64,000 nt of DNA from Pedobacter yonginensis (GCF_003173595.1 NZ_QGNZ01000002.1:372001-436000), one strand, 5' to 3'. Counted from the stretch's first letter, positions 9,686-19,981 are shown. Numbers and translations: made by a program. Notes: generated by a model not told the origin, from the sequence alone.

Positions 9686-9714
9686 AGCCTCCCGATTATT
9701 CGGGGGGCTTTTTT
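9686..9714 (+). terminator. Intrinsic terminator after the M28 peptidase
   Basis: A GC-rich stem (AGCCTCCCG with CGGGGGGCT, loop ATTATT) is followed by a run of T. It separates the peptidase from the LutB-like gene. Confidence 0.85.
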
Positions 9715-9747
9715 ATGCACAATACTTCTGCTGGCAACAGAAATTCC

Positions 9748-9755
9748 TATCTTTG
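9748..9755 (+). promoter_or_regulatory. -7 box 4 nt before the LutB-like start
   Basis: TATCTTTG, an exact TAnnTTTG match, ends 4 nt before the ATG at 9760 and lies just after a terminator, so a promoter is needed here. The position implies a leaderless or nearly leaderless transcript. Confidence 0.5.
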
Positions 9756-9759
9756 AAAT

Positions 9760-11148
9760 ATGATGAAAACCTCCGAGGAATTTTTAGAAAAATCCGATGA
9801 AAAAGCTTTTGATTTACCACATCGTAAAACCATAAATTACAATATTGGTAAATACAACGTAGCTGTTGAACGCGGATTATCTAAATTCGAAAACCTAGAA
9901 GCATCTAAAAAGAAAGCTCATGTTGTTAAGTGGCGGGTGATGGAAAACCTCGATAAGTTCTTGCCAGAATTTGAATCGAATTTTCAACGCAGAGGCGGAA
10001 AGGTAATTTGGGCAAATGATGCCGAAGAGGCCCAACAGGAAATCCTTAACATCATTAAAAGAAATAATGGCAAAACGGTTATCAAGTCAAAATCGATGAC
10101 TACCGAAGAGATTCATCTCAATGAATTTCTAGAAAGCAATCAGATAGAATCCTTAGAGAGTGATTTGGGCGAATACATCGTACAATTGCTTGGACAAGCA
10201 CCTTATCACATTGTTACACCTGCCATGCACCTCAGTGCTACGGATATTGCACAATTATTCCATGATAAATTCGGGACACCCATTGATGCAACACCGCCGC
10301 AATTGGTACAGAAAGCGAGAGAACTCCTTCGAGATAAATACTTAAATGCCGATATTGGGATTAGTGGGGGTAATTTCCTCATCGCCGATACAGGAAGTAT
10401 TGCCTTAACCGAAAACGAAGGCAATGCCCGTTTGAGCACCACCTTCCCTAAAATACATATTGCAATTGTTGGAATTGAAAAAATCATTCCTTCAATGGCA
10501 GATTTAGATCTATTCTGGCCTTTACTGTCCTCCCACGGCACTGGACAAAATCTTACGGTTTATAACACCATTTTGAGTGGGCCCCGCCAGCCAAACGAAA
10601 CCGACGGCCCTGAAGAAATGTATGTAATCCTGTTAGACAATGGGCGTACAAACCTTCTAGCTCAAAAAGATCAGCGCCAGGGTTTATATTGCATTCGTTG
10701 TGGTGCCTGTTTAAATGCTTGTCCAGTGTATAAAAATATTGGCGGCCATACTTACAACACCACATACAGCGGACCTATCGGCTCAGTAATTACACCGCAC
10801 CTAAAAGGCATGGAAGAATTTAAGCATTTAAGTTATGCTTCTAGTCTTTGTGGCAAATGCTCGGAGGTTTGTCCAGTTAAAATTGATATTCATAAAATGT
10901 TATTGCTCAATCGAAGAGATGCGGCAACGGCACACGATAATGGAAAAGTAGAAGAAATTGGTTGGAGCGCATTTAACAAAATGATGCAAAACCGAAAATG
11001 GATGGACTTTTTTGGCGGAAAATTTAAAAACTTTATGCTGAAAACTTTCTTCAAAAAAAGTTGGGGCAAATATCGCGAAATGCCAAAAGTTGCCGATAAA
11101 TCTTTTGCAAAGCAATTTGAGGAAATGAAGAAAAATAAGGAATCTTAA
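9760..11148 (+). CDS. LutB-like LUD-domain iron-sulfur protein
   Basis: A 462-residue homologue of LutB, the iron-sulfur subunit of the LutABC L-lactate oxidation complex. A LUD domain (about 70-300) is followed by two 4Fe-4S motifs: C311-x2-C314-x2-C317-x3-C321-P and C364-x2-C367-x3-C371-P. The last 80 residues resemble the DUF3390 tail. No lutA or lutC is next to it, so either they lie elsewhere or it serves another dehydrogenase. The fused E1 gene follows after 36 nt on the same strand. Confidence 0.85.
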   Translation: MMKTSEEFLEKSDEKAFDLPHRKTINYNIGKYNVAVERGLSKFENLEASKKKAHVVKWRVMENLDKFLPEFESNFQRRGGKVIWANDAEEAQQEILNIIKRNNGKTVIKSKSMTTEEIHLNEFLESNQIESLESDLGEYIVQLLGQAPYHIVTPAMHLSATDIAQLFHDKFGTPIDATPPQLVQKARELLRDKYLNADIGISGGNFLIADTGSIALTENEGNARLSTTFPKIHIAIVGIEKIIPSMADLDLFWPLLSSHGTGQNLTVYNTILSGPRQPNETDGPEEMYVILLDNGRTNLLAQKDQRQGLYCIRCGACLNACPVYKNIGGHTYNTTYSGPIGSVITPHLKGMEEFKHLSYASSLCGKCSEVCPVKIDIHKMLLLNRRDAATAHDNGKVEEIGWSAFNKMMQNRKWMDFFGGKFKNFMLKTFFKKSWGKYREMPKVADKSFAKQFEEMKKNKES

Positions 11149-11184
11149 TCATCCTGATCTGCTAACTGTAAACCGAAAACCAAT

Positions 11185-13161
11185 ATGCACTTCCATCGCG
11201 GCGACAAAGACGACAAATTCTTATTGAATTTATATAAAAGGCTTCTTTACCCACGAATGGTTGAAGACAAAATGCTGAAACTTCTGCGCCAAGGCAGAAT
11301 TGGAAAATGGTTCTCGGGAATTGGGCAAGAGGCAATTGCCGTAGGCAGTACCTTGGCCATGCAGAGCGATGAATATATTTTACCCATGCACCGCAATCTG
11401 GGTGTATTTACTACACGGGATATTCCTTTGAAAAAATTGATGGCGCAATGGCAGGGCAAAATCACAGGCTTTACCAAAGGTAGAGACCGCTCTTTTCATT
11501 TTGGCACTCAAGATTATAAAATCATTGGTATGATTTCTCACCTTGGCCCACAAATGGCTTTGGCTGATGGTATCGCCCTGGCAGATGTTTTAGCCGAAAG
11601 GCAAAGAGTAACCTTAGTTTATACAGGCGAAGGAGCAACAAGCGAAGGCGATTTCCATGAAGCCGTAAATGTTGCCGCTGTTTGGGATTTGCCCGTTATC
11701 TTCCTCATCGAAAATAATGGCTACGGCCTTTCAACGCCAAAGGCGGAGCAATTTAGATGCAAAAATTTAATTGATAAGGCAATCGGTTACGGCATAGAAG
11801 GTGTGCAAGTAGATGGAAACAACATTTTAGAAGTGTATGATACCATCAATCGCTTAGCTACCGATTTGCGTAAAAACCCTCGCCCTGTTTTAGTGGAGTG
11901 CTTAACTTTCAGGATGCGCGGACATGAGGAAGCATCGGGCACAAAATATGTACCCCAAGAATTGTTTGATGAGTGGGAGCAGAAAGATCCATTAAGCAAT
12001 TATGAAAATTATTTATTGGAACAAGGCATTCTAACGGCTGATTTGATTTTGGATCTGAAATTTCAAATCAAAAGAGATCTGGAATTGGAAGTTGAAGCCG
12101 CATTTGAAGCGCCTGAACCCATAGCTAACGCTGCTCTGGAAGAAGCAGATATGTATTTCCCACACCAACCGAAAATCATTGAAAAAGGGGAAGCCTCAAC
12201 AGAAAAAAGATACCTAGATGCCATAACAGACGGTCTGGATTTGGCTATGCAAAAATATCCAAATCTGGTTTTGATGGGTCAGGATATTGCAGATTATGGC
12301 GGGGCCTTTAAAATTACCGATGGTTTTACTTCCAAGTACGGAAAAGGTAGAGTACGCAATACGCCCATTTGCGAATCGGCAATTGTTGGCGCAGGCTTGG
12401 GTTTATCCATCAATGGTTATAAAGCAGTAGTAGAAATGCAATTTGCCGATTTTGTAACTTGTGGATTCAATCAAATCGTAAATAATTTGGCAAAAACACA
12501 CTATCGCTGGGGAGAGAAGGCCGATGTTGTGGTGAGAATGCCCACAGGAGCAGGAACGGGTGCCGGTCCGTTTCACTCTCAAAGTAACGAAGCTTGGTTT
12601 ACCAAAACCCCGGGTTTAAAAATCGTATATCCCGCTTTCCCTGAAGATGCAAAAGGGTTATTACTTTCAGCTATTGAAGACCCAAACCCAGTGCTTTATT
12701 TCGAGCATAAATATTTGTATAGAAGTTTAATGGCACCCGTTCCGGACGGTTACTACACAACAGAAATTGGTAAAGCTGTTACGCTTGCACGGGGCAGCAA
12801 ATTTTCGATAATAACGTATGGCTTAGGTGTGCACTGGGCTTTAGATTATTTAAAAACTCATCCCGAGCATGAAGCGACATTGATAGATTTAAGAACTTTA
12901 CAGCCTTGGGATCAAGATGCCGTAAGGGATGCGGTGATGGCTACGGGCAGAGTTTTAATTTTACATGAAGACACCCTAACCAATGGATTTGGAGCCGAAA
13001 TTTCTGCATGGATTGGCGAACATTGTTTCCAATATCTGGACGCCCCCGTTTTACGTTGCGCCAGTTTGGATACTGCCATCCCGATGAATAAAGTATTGGA
13101 GGAAGATTTTTTAGCGAAGTCAAGGTTATCAGAAACCGTAGATAAATTATTAAAATACTAA
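11185..13161 (+). CDS. Fused alpha/beta E1 component of a 2-oxoacid dehydrogenase
   Basis: A 658-residue thiamine-diphosphate enzyme joining the E1-alpha (about 1-310) and E1-beta (about 340-658) chains that are separate proteins in many bacteria. The TPP motif runs from GEGATSEGDFHEA to LIENN; the beta half begins near RYLDAITDGLDLAM. The arrangement is typical of Bacteroidota branched-chain (2-oxoisovalerate) or generic 2-oxoacid dehydrogenases. E2 and E3 genes are not in the window. The branched-chain assignment is likely but not proven; pyruvate is an alternative. Confidence 0.88.
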   Translation: MHFHRGDKDDKFLLNLYKRLLYPRMVEDKMLKLLRQGRIGKWFSGIGQEAIAVGSTLAMQSDEYILPMHRNLGVFTTRDIPLKKLMAQWQGKITGFTKGRDRSFHFGTQDYKIIGMISHLGPQMALADGIALADVLAERQRVTLVYTGEGATSEGDFHEAVNVAAVWDLPVIFLIENNGYGLSTPKAEQFRCKNLIDKAIGYGIEGVQVDGNNILEVYDTINRLATDLRKNPRPVLVECLTFRMRGHEEASGTKYVPQELFDEWEQKDPLSNYENYLLEQGILTADLILDLKFQIKRDLELEVEAAFEAPEPIANAALEEADMYFPHQPKIIEKGEASTEKRYLDAITDGLDLAMQKYPNLVLMGQDIADYGGAFKITDGFTSKYGKGRVRNTPICESAIVGAGLGLSINGYKAVVEMQFADFVTCGFNQIVNNLAKTHYRWGEKADVVVRMPTGAGTGAGPFHSQSNEAWFTKTPGLKIVYPAFPEDAKGLLLSAIEDPNPVLYFEHKYLYRSLMAPVPDGYYTTEIGKAVTLARGSKFSIITYGLGVHWALDYLKTHPEHEATLIDLRTLQPWDQDAVRDAVMATGRVLILHEDTLTNGFGAEISAWIGEHCFQYLDAPVLRCASLDTAIPMNKVLEEDFLAKSRLSETVDKLLKY

Positions 13162-13258
13162 ACAGCACCTCTTTACCGCGATTTGTGCGGAATTGATTTC
13201 AAAATCCAATTGCTATAAACCCTAAAGTAAAGGCGGTGGACTGCCTAAAAAGAATTAT

Positions 13259-14902
13259 ATGCCAATGAGCAATTTCAAAATCGAAGGAAACCTAGTCAAC
13301 ATTACTAAACGAAACATTTTCTTTGGAGAAGTTGAAGTGGAGATGGGCAAGATAAAATCCATTAACAAAATAGCTGAGGCTAAAGAGGGTGTTCATTTCA
13401 TCACCCCAGGATTTATAGATAGCCATGTCCACATAGAAAGCAGCATGTTGATTCCCAGCGAATTTGCGAGGCTTGCCGTGCTACATGGCACTGTGGCTAC
13501 CATTAGCGACCCACATGAAATTGCCAACGTTTGCGGAATGAAGGGTGTAGAGTTTATGATCGAGAATGGAAATACCGTTCCCTTCAAATTTAATTTTGGT
13601 GCGCCGAGCTGTGTTCCAGCAACCATTTTCGAAACGGCTGGGGCAGAACTGAATCATCACGATGTTCAGTCACTATTGGAGCGTCCGGAAATAAAATACC
13701 TCAGCGAAATGATGAATTTTCCGGGTGTACTTTACAAAGATGAAGAAGTTTTAAAAAAGATTGCTGCCGCTCACAAATTAGGAAAACCTGTAGATGGGCA
13801 CGCACCGGGTTTGCGAGGAGATACCGTACAACAATATATCGACGCCGGAATTTCTACAGACCATGAATGTTTTACAGCCGAAGAAGCTTTAGACAAATTG
13901 CAACGTGGCATGAAAATTCTAATTCGGGAAGGAAGTGCAGCAAAAAACTTCGAAGCGCTAATCGATTTAATGCATGATTGGCCAGAAATGATGATGTTTT
14001 GTAGTGATGACAAGCATCCAGATAGCTTGGTCGAAAACCACATCAATCAGCTTTGTGCCAGAGCCATAGCAAAAGGGATCGATATTTTCAAGGTGCTTCA
14101 AGCGGCCTGCATCAATCCAATACTCCACTATAAATTAGATGTGGGGCAACTCCAAATTGGCGATAATGCCGATTTTATTGTACTGGAAGATTTAAAGAAC
14201 TTCAATGTTAAACAAACCTATATTGATGGTATCCTACTTGCTGAAAACGGCAAATTGGTTGGCGATTGGGTAAAACAGGTTGACGATCAAGAAGCTGTAA
14301 ATCAGTTCGATTGTAGTTTAAAAAAAGTAGAGGATTTTATTTATCCGCACAAAGGTGAAACAGAAATTTTAGTGATAGAAGCATTAGATGGGCAATTAAT
14401 CACCAATAAGTTAACAAAAAAACCAAAGGTGCTAAATGGCAATCTGATTAGCGATTTAGAAACCGATGTGTTGAAGATGGTTGTGGTAAACCGCTACAAA
14501 AATGCACCTATTGCAATTTCCTTTGTGAAAAATTTCGGGTTGAAAACTGGCGCTATCGCCTCGAGCGTAGCCCATGATAGCCACAACATCATTGCGGTGG
14601 GGGTTGATGATGAAAGCATCTGTACGGCTGTAAATTTGGTAATACAAGCAACTGGCGGTGTGGTTGCTTTGGGTAACGGACAGGAAGAATTATTGCCCTT
14701 GCCAGTTGCTGGCTTGATGAGCAATCGGAATGGATTTGACGTTGCTGAGCGCTATACCTCTATCGATCGATTTGCAAAAGAATTGGGTTCAACTTTAGTT
14801 GCACCTTTCATGACGCTATCTTTCATGGCCCTATTGGTGATTCCACATTTGAAACTAAGCGATAAAGGGCTGTTTGATGGAGATGAATTTAAGTTTATTT
14901 AA
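13259..14902 (+). CDS. ade: Adenine deaminase
   Basis: Amidohydrolase-fold enzyme that deaminates adenine to hypoxanthine for purine salvage. Metal-binding and active-site blocks are clear: [36 protein letters not shown] and CSDDKHPD. The C-terminal part (about 370-547), with [12 protein letters not shown], is the Ade-specific domain. At 547 residues it is full length. A second ATG 6 nt downstream (13265) is an equally possible start. Confidence 0.93.
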   Translation: MPMSNFKIEGNLVNITKRNIFFGEVEVEMGKIKSINKIAEAKEGVHFITPGFIDSHVHIESSMLIPSEFARLAVLHGTVATISDPHEIANVCGMKGVEFMIENGNTVPFKFNFGAPSCVPATIFETAGAELNHHDVQSLLERPEIKYLSEMMNFPGVLYKDEEVLKKIAAAHKLGKPVDGHAPGLRGDTVQQYIDAGISTDHECFTAEEALDKLQRGMKILIREGSAAKNFEALIDLMHDWPEMMMFCSDDKHPDSLVENHINQLCARAIAKGIDIFKVLQAACINPILHYKLDVGQLQIGDNADFIVLEDLKNFNVKQTYIDGILLAENGKLVGDWVKQVDDQEAVNQFDCSLKKVEDFIYPHKGETEILVIEALDGQLITNKLTKKPKVLNGNLISDLETDVLKMVVVNRYKNAPIAISFVKNFGLKTGAIASSVAHDSHNIIAVGVDDESICTAVNLVIQATGGVVALGNGQEELLPLPVAGLMSNRNGFDVAERYTSIDRFAKELGSTLVAPFMTLSFMALLVIPHLKLSDKGLFDGDEFKFI

Positions 14903-14932
14903 GGCATTGGTAAACCACCTAAGGCGAAAACG

Positions 14933-15541
14933 CTAGCTCAACACAAAAACCTCTGCCAAAGGATTGAATAGATAAATTCTTTTATCGTCCAAACAAACGC
15001 AACGGTAGCGTTTTCTGATGCGCTCGCCTTTGGTAAATCTTCTGCCATCTTTAATTTTGAATGTAGAATGAATGGGCAATTGCTCTAAATGCAAGGTTTC
15101 CGTTTGACCGGAATCGTATTTTTTTAAGGCCCGAGATAGGTGTAAATCAGAACAACTTGATGCCGCCGGATTAGACATGTAATTATTTATGGCCTTATGA
15201 ATGTCTTCAGGAAAAATGTTCATTTCAAAAAAAGGCACCATCATCCTCTGGAAATTCTTTTTCCACTCCGAACCATGTGGTTTCACCTTGTTTTTAAAAT
15301 CATTCCACGTTAATAAGTGTGCAAATTCGTGTACGGTAGTAACCAAAAAGGAGTAATGATTCAAATTATAATTTACAGAGATGCGGTGACCCTTATCGCG
15401 ATATGGATGCCGATAATCGCCAAGTTTTGTGGAACGTGTTTTTGCAATTTTAAATTCGCACTGAAAATAATCTATCCACTTTGCAATAAGCGGGGCCGCA
15501 GGTTCTGGCATGTATTGGGCAAGCAAATCAGTATTTTTCAT
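14933..15541 (-). CDS. SprT-like zinc metalloprotease-domain protein
   Basis: A 202-residue protein with the SprT HExxH motif (H71-E72-F-A-H75 in TTVHEFAHLLTW) and a further His in KVKPHGSEWKK that would be the third ligand. SprT/Spartan domains cleave DNA-protein crosslinks in eukaryotes; bacterial roles are unclear. It is convergent with ade and lies downstream of the helicase gene on the same strand, separated by the heptad arrays. Confidence 0.8.
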   Translation of the reverse strand: MKNTDLLAQYMPEPAAPLIAKWIDYFQCEFKIAKTRSTKLGDYRHPYRDKGHRISVNYNLNHYSFLVTTVHEFAHLLTWNDFKNKVKPHGSEWKKNFQRMMVPFFEMNIFPEDIHKAINNYMSNPAASSCSDLHLSRALKKYDSGQTETLHLEQLPIHSTFKIKDGRRFTKGERIRKRYRCVCLDDKRIYLFNPLAEVFVLS

Positions 15542-15560
15542 TCAAGTGCAAATCAAAGAG

Positions 15561-15568
15561 CAAAGGTA
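15561..15568 (-). promoter_or_regulatory. Candidate -7 box for the SprT-like gene
   Basis: On the minus strand TACCTTTG (TAnnTTTG match) lies 19 nt before the ATG. It sits at the edge of the heptad array, so the match could come from the repeat itself, whose CCTTT units resemble the box. Confidence 0.3.
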
Positions 15569-15699
15569 AAAGACTAAAGGGAAAGACCAAAGGGGAAAGG
15601 GTAAAGGTAAAAGACTAAAGGGGAAAGACCCGACACAAAAGACCAAAGGTAAAAGACTAAAGGGGAAAGACTAGGGGCAAAAGACTAAAACAAAAGAGT
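15561..15699 (+). repeat. Heptad array A-left (purine-rich on +)
   Basis: Imperfect 14-bp units such as AAAGGTAAAAGACT and AAAGGGGAAAGACT, each two heptads of NNNAAAG type, repeated about nine to ten times directly upstream of the SprT-like start codon. It is the inverted partner of array A-right, about 50 bp away. Confidence 0.85.
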
Positions 15700-15749
15700 C
15701 GATTAGGTTTGAAACAACAGTTTATTTTACAATCTCCATATCCCTCGTT

Positions 15750-15834
15750 TTGGTGCTTCTGCTTTGGCTTTTCATCTTTGGTCTTTCAGCTTTTCGCTTT
15801 CTTCTTTTTGCTTTCTTCTTTTCGCTTTCTTCTA
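15750..15834 (+). repeat. Heptad array A-right (pyrimidine-rich on +)
   Basis: Units such as TTTGGTCTTTCAGC and TTTTCGCTTTCTTC repeat at 14-bp spacing and run into the helicase stop codon at 15832-15834. Orientation is opposite to A-left, so the 290-bp helicase-SprT gap is an inverted pair of arrays around a roughly 50-bp centre with no gene. Confidence 0.8.
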
Positions 15835-18099
15835 ATCATCTGATGGAAATAATGAGGCCAACACCAACTTAATCTCGCCAAAGGAATAATCCTTACCTAA
15901 AAAATCTCTTAAAGTACCTAATGATTTTGTCTTTTGGCTCTCCACGGCATCGCTTATATTTTTAATTTTATTTGACTTAACCAGTTTGCTTACATCTAAC
16001 TGTTGCGCCGACACATAATAAGCCAAGTGACCTTCAATCGTGGCAATAGAAAAACCCCTTTCCTTTGCAATTTCTGGTAGCGTTTTGCCTTGTTCGTAGA
16101 GTTCGAAGCTGATTAACTTAGTGTCTATTTTGGGTTCTTTTTTCTTTTTTTCCGTTGGCGATTTCACTTTCAACACCTGGCCTTTCAGTTGTATGGCCTT
16201 TTGCAATTGTTCATTGCGTTCAGTCACATTTAGTAGTGCTTCCGTATCGGCCTTGCTAAACTCTTTCCCTTCAATAATTGCTTTAAGCAAAGCTTTGCTT
16301 TTGTGCATCTTTTTCAGTTGCTCATAAACCAAAATTTCCAGTTCAAGCAGTTCTGTTACATAAGTTTTAATTTGTTTCTCTTCTTTAACAGAATCTATAT
16401 GGGCTAAAAACCGATCGGAAACGCCCTTTATTAATGGATTGAAATATTTTAATGCGGCCTCCACCCTTTTCGATACATTAAAAAGTGTATGTTCAGTTTG
16501 TTGGGCAAATAGCCCTTTAAGCTGGTTAATAAAGGTATCGGCTGTTGCGGCTATCTTTTGGAAATCTTTGTAAAGTTCCATGGTCCAATCATCATATCTC
16601 TGCTTGATGGATTTCTCACCCTTATCAAAGGTTTGCAAATGCTCTTTGATGTAATATCTAATCAGATTCAAATCAAAAGCAGTCAACAAATAGGTTCTGA
16701 TAAAATCGTAACTTTCTAAACTAATTTGTTGCGTTAAAACCTCTGTGGGTTGTTTGGTACTCGAAAAATAATGGATATTTTGATCTTGTTGCAAGCCACT
16801 TTCGCGCAGATGTGATGTTAAAACCAAACCCTTCAAGCTGCGCAAACGCGATAATGCCACATAAGCCTGTCCAGGGGCAAAGGCATCACCAACATCAATT
16901 ATGGCCTTATCAAAAGTTAAACCCTGGCTTTTATGAACAGTAATGGCCCAAGCTAATTTGATTGGATATTGTATGAATGAACCTGCAACGTTTTCTTGAA
17001 TTTCATTGGTGGCCTCGTTTAACTTATACTTTACATTTTCCCAAGTGTAAGGGGTAATTTCAATCACCGTTTGTTCATCTGGCAATTCTATCTCAATTAA
17101 ATCCTTTTCTATATGATGTACCACACCTATTTTGCCGTTGTAATACCGTTTTTCGGCAGTCATGTCATTTTTAATAAACATCACCTGCGCACCCACTTTA
17201 AGTTCTAAACTTTTATCGTTGGGATATGCATACTCGTTAAATTCTCCTTGAATTTTTGCTTCGAAGAAATACGATTTGTTTTTAAGTTGTGTTAATCTTT
17301 CGCGATTTATGCTGTCGGCTTTATTGTTGTGTGTGGTGAGCGTAATGTAATTTTCATCGGTAGAGGGTTTAAAATCCTGTCTGAAATGCTGGCGTAATAA
17401 TGCCGTATCTTCTGGGGTAATCTTATTGTTTCGGAGGTTATTCAAGAGATTAATAAATACTGCATCATCTTGTCGATAAATTTTATCCAACTCGATATAA
17501 ACTGGCGGATTGTTCTGTAAGGCGAGCGCATCGAAAAAGTAAATGCTTTTGTAAAAACCTGCCATCACCCTCCATTCGTCGTTTTTAACTACAGGTGGAA
17601 GCTGGTGTAAATCGCCAATAAAAAGTACCTGAACGCCGCCAAATGGTACGTTTCTATTTCTACGCACATACCGAAGTGCAAAATCAATCGCATCCAGCAT
17701 ATCCGCACGCAGCATACTCACTTCATCAATTACCAACAACTCTAATTCCTGAAGCATTCTACGCTTATTCCCTTGCATATTCATATGCTTTACAATGGTT
17801 TTCGGCGTATTAAAATTGAAACTGATGCTCTGGTTTATAATATTTCCTGCGGCATCAGGAAAAAAAGCGCCAAAGGGCAACTGAAAAAGAGAGTGGATGG
17901 TTACACCGGCTGCATTAATTGCCGCTATCCCCGTTGGCGCACAAATCAAGGCCTTTTTATGCGTTAATTTTATAAGTCTTCGCAAGAAAGTGGTTTTTCC
18001 TGTCCCGGCCTTTCCGGTTAAAAAGACGTGTTTGGATGTGTAATTAATAAATTTTGCCGCGATTTCAGCGGCCATAGAAGTCTCTTCTAACTCTGGCAT
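15832..18099 (-). CDS. Pif1-like superfamily 1 helicase with C-terminal helix-turn-helix
   Basis: A 755-residue DNA helicase. Walker A is GKAGTGKT at about 29-36, followed by ICAPTGIAA, LVIDEVSM (Walker B) and the late motif TVHKSQGLTFDKAIID. The last 60 residues (FELYEQGKTLPEIAKERGF) form a helix-turn-helix like that at the end of RecQ/RQC-type proteins. I start at the ATG at 18099 (MPELEETSM); the longer open frame to 18240 adds 47 residues of unlikely sequence and overlaps the probable promoter. Role in replication-fork or recombination repair is inferred. Confidence 0.88.
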   Translation of the reverse strand: MPELEETSMAAEIAAKFINYTSKHVFLTGKAGTGKTTFLRRLIKLTHKKALICAPTGIAAINAAGVTIHSLFQLPFGAFFPDAAGNIINQSISFNFNTPKTIVKHMNMQGNKRRMLQELELLVIDEVSMLRADMLDAIDFALRYVRRNRNVPFGGVQVLFIGDLHQLPPVVKNDEWRVMAGFYKSIYFFDALALQNNPPVYIELDKIYRQDDAVFINLLNNLRNNKITPEDTALLRQHFRQDFKPSTDENYITLTTHNNKADSINRERLTQLKNKSYFFEAKIQGEFNEYAYPNDKSLELKVGAQVMFIKNDMTAEKRYYNGKIGVVHHIEKDLIEIELPDEQTVIEITPYTWENVKYKLNEATNEIQENVAGSFIQYPIKLAWAITVHKSQGLTFDKAIIDVGDAFAPGQAYVALSRLRSLKGLVLTSHLRESGLQQDQNIHYFSSTKQPTEVLTQQISLESYDFIRTYLLTAFDLNLIRYYIKEHLQTFDKGEKSIKQRYDDWTMELYKDFQKIAATADTFINQLKGLFAQQTEHTLFNVSKRVEAALKYFNPLIKGVSDRFLAHIDSVKEEKQIKTYVTELLELEILVYEQLKKMHKSKALLKAIIEGKEFSKADTEALLNVTERNEQLQKAIQLKGQVLKVKSPTEKKKKEPKIDTKLISFELYEQGKTLPEIAKERGFSIATIEGHLAYYVSAQQLDVSKLVKSNKIKNISDAVESQKTKSLGTLRDFLGKDYSFGEIKLVLASLFPSDD

Positions 18100-18160
18100 C
18101 TGCAATGATATTATGATTTGCTTTATTCTGGAGGGATAAATAAAGCTAACAATTTTAGCA

Positions 18161-18168
18161 CAAAAATA
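18161..18168 (-). promoter_or_regulatory. Candidate -7 box for the helicase
   Basis: TATTTTTG on the minus strand lies about 60 nt before the helicase ATG. It fits TAnnTTTG and supports the shorter protein start. Confidence 0.4.
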
Positions 18169-18300
18169 AGTATGATTTGTAGAATAATTTAGCGAATGCT
18201 TAAAAATTAATCGTTTACATTGGCAAAAGCACCAAATCATCTAACCTCAATTTTACTCGCTTAACCACACAAAGGCACACGAACAGTTGTGCAAAATTAT

Positions 18301-18308
18301 TATCTTTG
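18301..18308 (+). promoter_or_regulatory. -7 box for the prfC leader
   Basis: TATCTTTG lies 89 nt before the prfC ATG, so the mRNA would carry a leader of about 85 nt containing the small ORF and hairpin described next. Confidence 0.55.
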
Positions 18309-18313
18309 CATAA

Positions 18314-18382
18314 AATGAAACAAAACTATTCAAATCTTATTGCAGTTAAATTTCTTTAACTCCGTTTCATTGTCTTTTTTTT
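18314..18382 (+). promoter_or_regulatory. prfC leader: 14-codon ORF within a terminator-like hairpin
   Basis: ATG at 18315 opens a frame of 14 codons ([14 protein letters not shown]) that stops at 18357-18359. Its start codon lies in AATGAAAC (18314-18321), which pairs perfectly with GTTTCATT (18364-18371); a T-rich run (GTCTTTTTTTT) follows. The layout resembles a translation-sensitive attenuator in front of a translation-termination factor. Short ORFs arise often by chance and the loop is long (42 nt), so this is tentative. Confidence 0.35.
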
Positions 18383-18397
18383 ACCCAAAATTTTGTT

Positions 18398-19981
18398 ATG
18401 CTTAACCCTGAAATAGAAAAACGTAAAACCTTTGCCATTATTAGTCACCCCGATGCGGGCAAAACTACTTTGACGGAAAAATTCCTACTTTTTGGTGGTG
18501 CCATTAATACGGCTGGTGCTGTAAAAAGGAACAAAGCAAATCAAAGCAATACGTCCGATTTTATGGAAATTGAGAAACAACGTGGTATCTCGGTTGCAAC
18601 CTCGGTAATGGGTTTCGAATACAGTGGAAAACGCATCAACATTTTAGATACACCAGGCCACAAAGATTTTGCGGAAGACACTTATCGTACTTTATCGGCT
18701 GTGGATAGCGTAATCTTAGTTGTAGATTGTGTTAAAGGTGTGGAGGAACAGACAGAAAAACTGATGTCTGTTTGCAGAATGCGGAATACACCGGTCATTA
18801 TCTTCGTTAATAAGATGGATAGAGAGGGTAAAGAAGCTTTCGATTTATTAGATGAAATTGAAGAGAAATTGAACATTAGCCTTTGCCCATTATCTTGGCC
18901 GATAGGCTTAGGCCATACATTTAAAGGCGTTTATAGCATCTACAACAAACATCTAAATTTATTTCAGCCAGATAAGACCAAAATTTCAAATTCAGTTATC
19001 GCCGTAGAAGATTTGGATGATGATAACTTAACCAATTTTTTAAAGGATACCGAAATCAGTAACTTAAAAGATGATTTAGAACTTGTTGATGGCGTTTATG
19101 GACAAATTGACAAAGAACTTTATAACGATGGCTTACTGGCACCGGTATTTTTTGGTAGCGCCATTAACAACTTCGGCATTAAGGAGCTTTTAGATACGTT
19201 TATTGATATTGCACCTAGTCCGCGACATAGAGAGGCTGAGGAGCGTGATGTTTTGGTTGGCGAAAAAAACTTTAGCGGTTTTGTATTTAAAATTCACGCA
19301 AATTTAGATCCCAAACACCGCGATAGAATTGCCTTTTTACGTATTTGCTCTGGCAAATTTGAACGCAACAAATTCTACTATCATACTCGTCAGGATAAGA
19401 AATTGAAGTTTTCGAACCCGATGGACTTTATGGCTAATGAAAAAAGCATTGTAGAAGAGGCATGGCCTGGCGATGTGGTTGGCTTATATGATAGTGGCAA
19501 CTTCAAAATTGGCGATACTTTAACGGAGGGCGAGAAACTTCAGTTTAAAGGCATACCAAGTTTTTCTCCATCTATCTTTAAGGAAGTTGAAAATATGGAT
19601 CCGATGCGCACCAAACAATTGGAAAAAGGCATAGAGCAATTAACTGATGAGGGTGTGGCACAATTATTTGTAATGCAACCTGGAAACAGAAAAGTGATTG
19701 GTGCTGTGGGTGAACTTCAGTTTGAGGTAATAAATTTCCGGTTAGAACATGAATACGGGGCAAAATGTCGTTTCAGAACTTTAAGCTATACCCGTTCGAG
19801 CTGGGTAACTTCAGCTGATCGAAAAAAACTGGATGAGTTTGTAAAACGTAAGCAACAGCACATCGGCTTTGATAAAGAAGCAAATCCAGTGTATTTAGCC
19901 GATAGCGAGTACATGATTAATTTAACCAAACAGGATTATCCTGATATTGATTTCCATAAAACGAGCGAATTTAAAAGTTAA
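18398..19981 (+). CDS. prfC: Peptide chain release factor 3
   Basis: Translational GTPase that recycles RF1/RF2 from the ribosome after termination. The P-loop reads [13 protein letters not shown], followed by DTPGHKDF (G3) and NKMDREG (G4). At 527 residues it matches RF3 rather than EF-G or LepA. The leader is unusual (see the preceding entry). Confidence 0.95.
   Translation: MLNPEIEKRKTFAIISHPDAGKTTLTEKFLLFGGAINTAGAVKRNKANQSNTSDFMEIEKQRGISVATSVMGFEYSGKRINILDTPGHKDFAEDTYRTLSAVDSVILVVDCVKGVEEQTEKLMSVCRMRNTPVIIFVNKMDREGKEAFDLLDEIEEKLNISLCPLSWPIGLGHTFKGVYSIYNKHLNLFQPDKTKISNSVIAVEDLDDDNLTNFLKDTEISNLKDDLELVDGVYGQIDKELYNDGLLAPVFFGSAINNFGIKELLDTFIDIAPSPRHREAEERDVLVGEKNFSGFVFKIHANLDPKHRDRIAFLRICSGKFERNKFYYHTRQDKKLKFSNPMDFMANEKSIVEEAWPGDVVGLYDSGNFKIGDTLTEGEKLQFKGIPSFSPSIFKEVENMDPMRTKQLEKGIEQLTDEGVAQLFVMQPGNRKVIGAVGELQFEVINFRLEHEYGAKCRFRTLSYTRSSWVTSADRKKLDEFVKRKQQHIGFDKEANPVYLADSEYMINLTKQDYPDIDFHKTSEFKS

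Noticed and set aside
10206..10541. 111-codon antisense frame in the LutB-like gene
   Set aside because: Shadow of the coding strand; no initiation context or family.
18100..18240. N-terminal extension of 47 residues on the helicase
   Set aside because: Sequence is unlike the family and includes the probable promoter; ATG 18099 gives the expected start.
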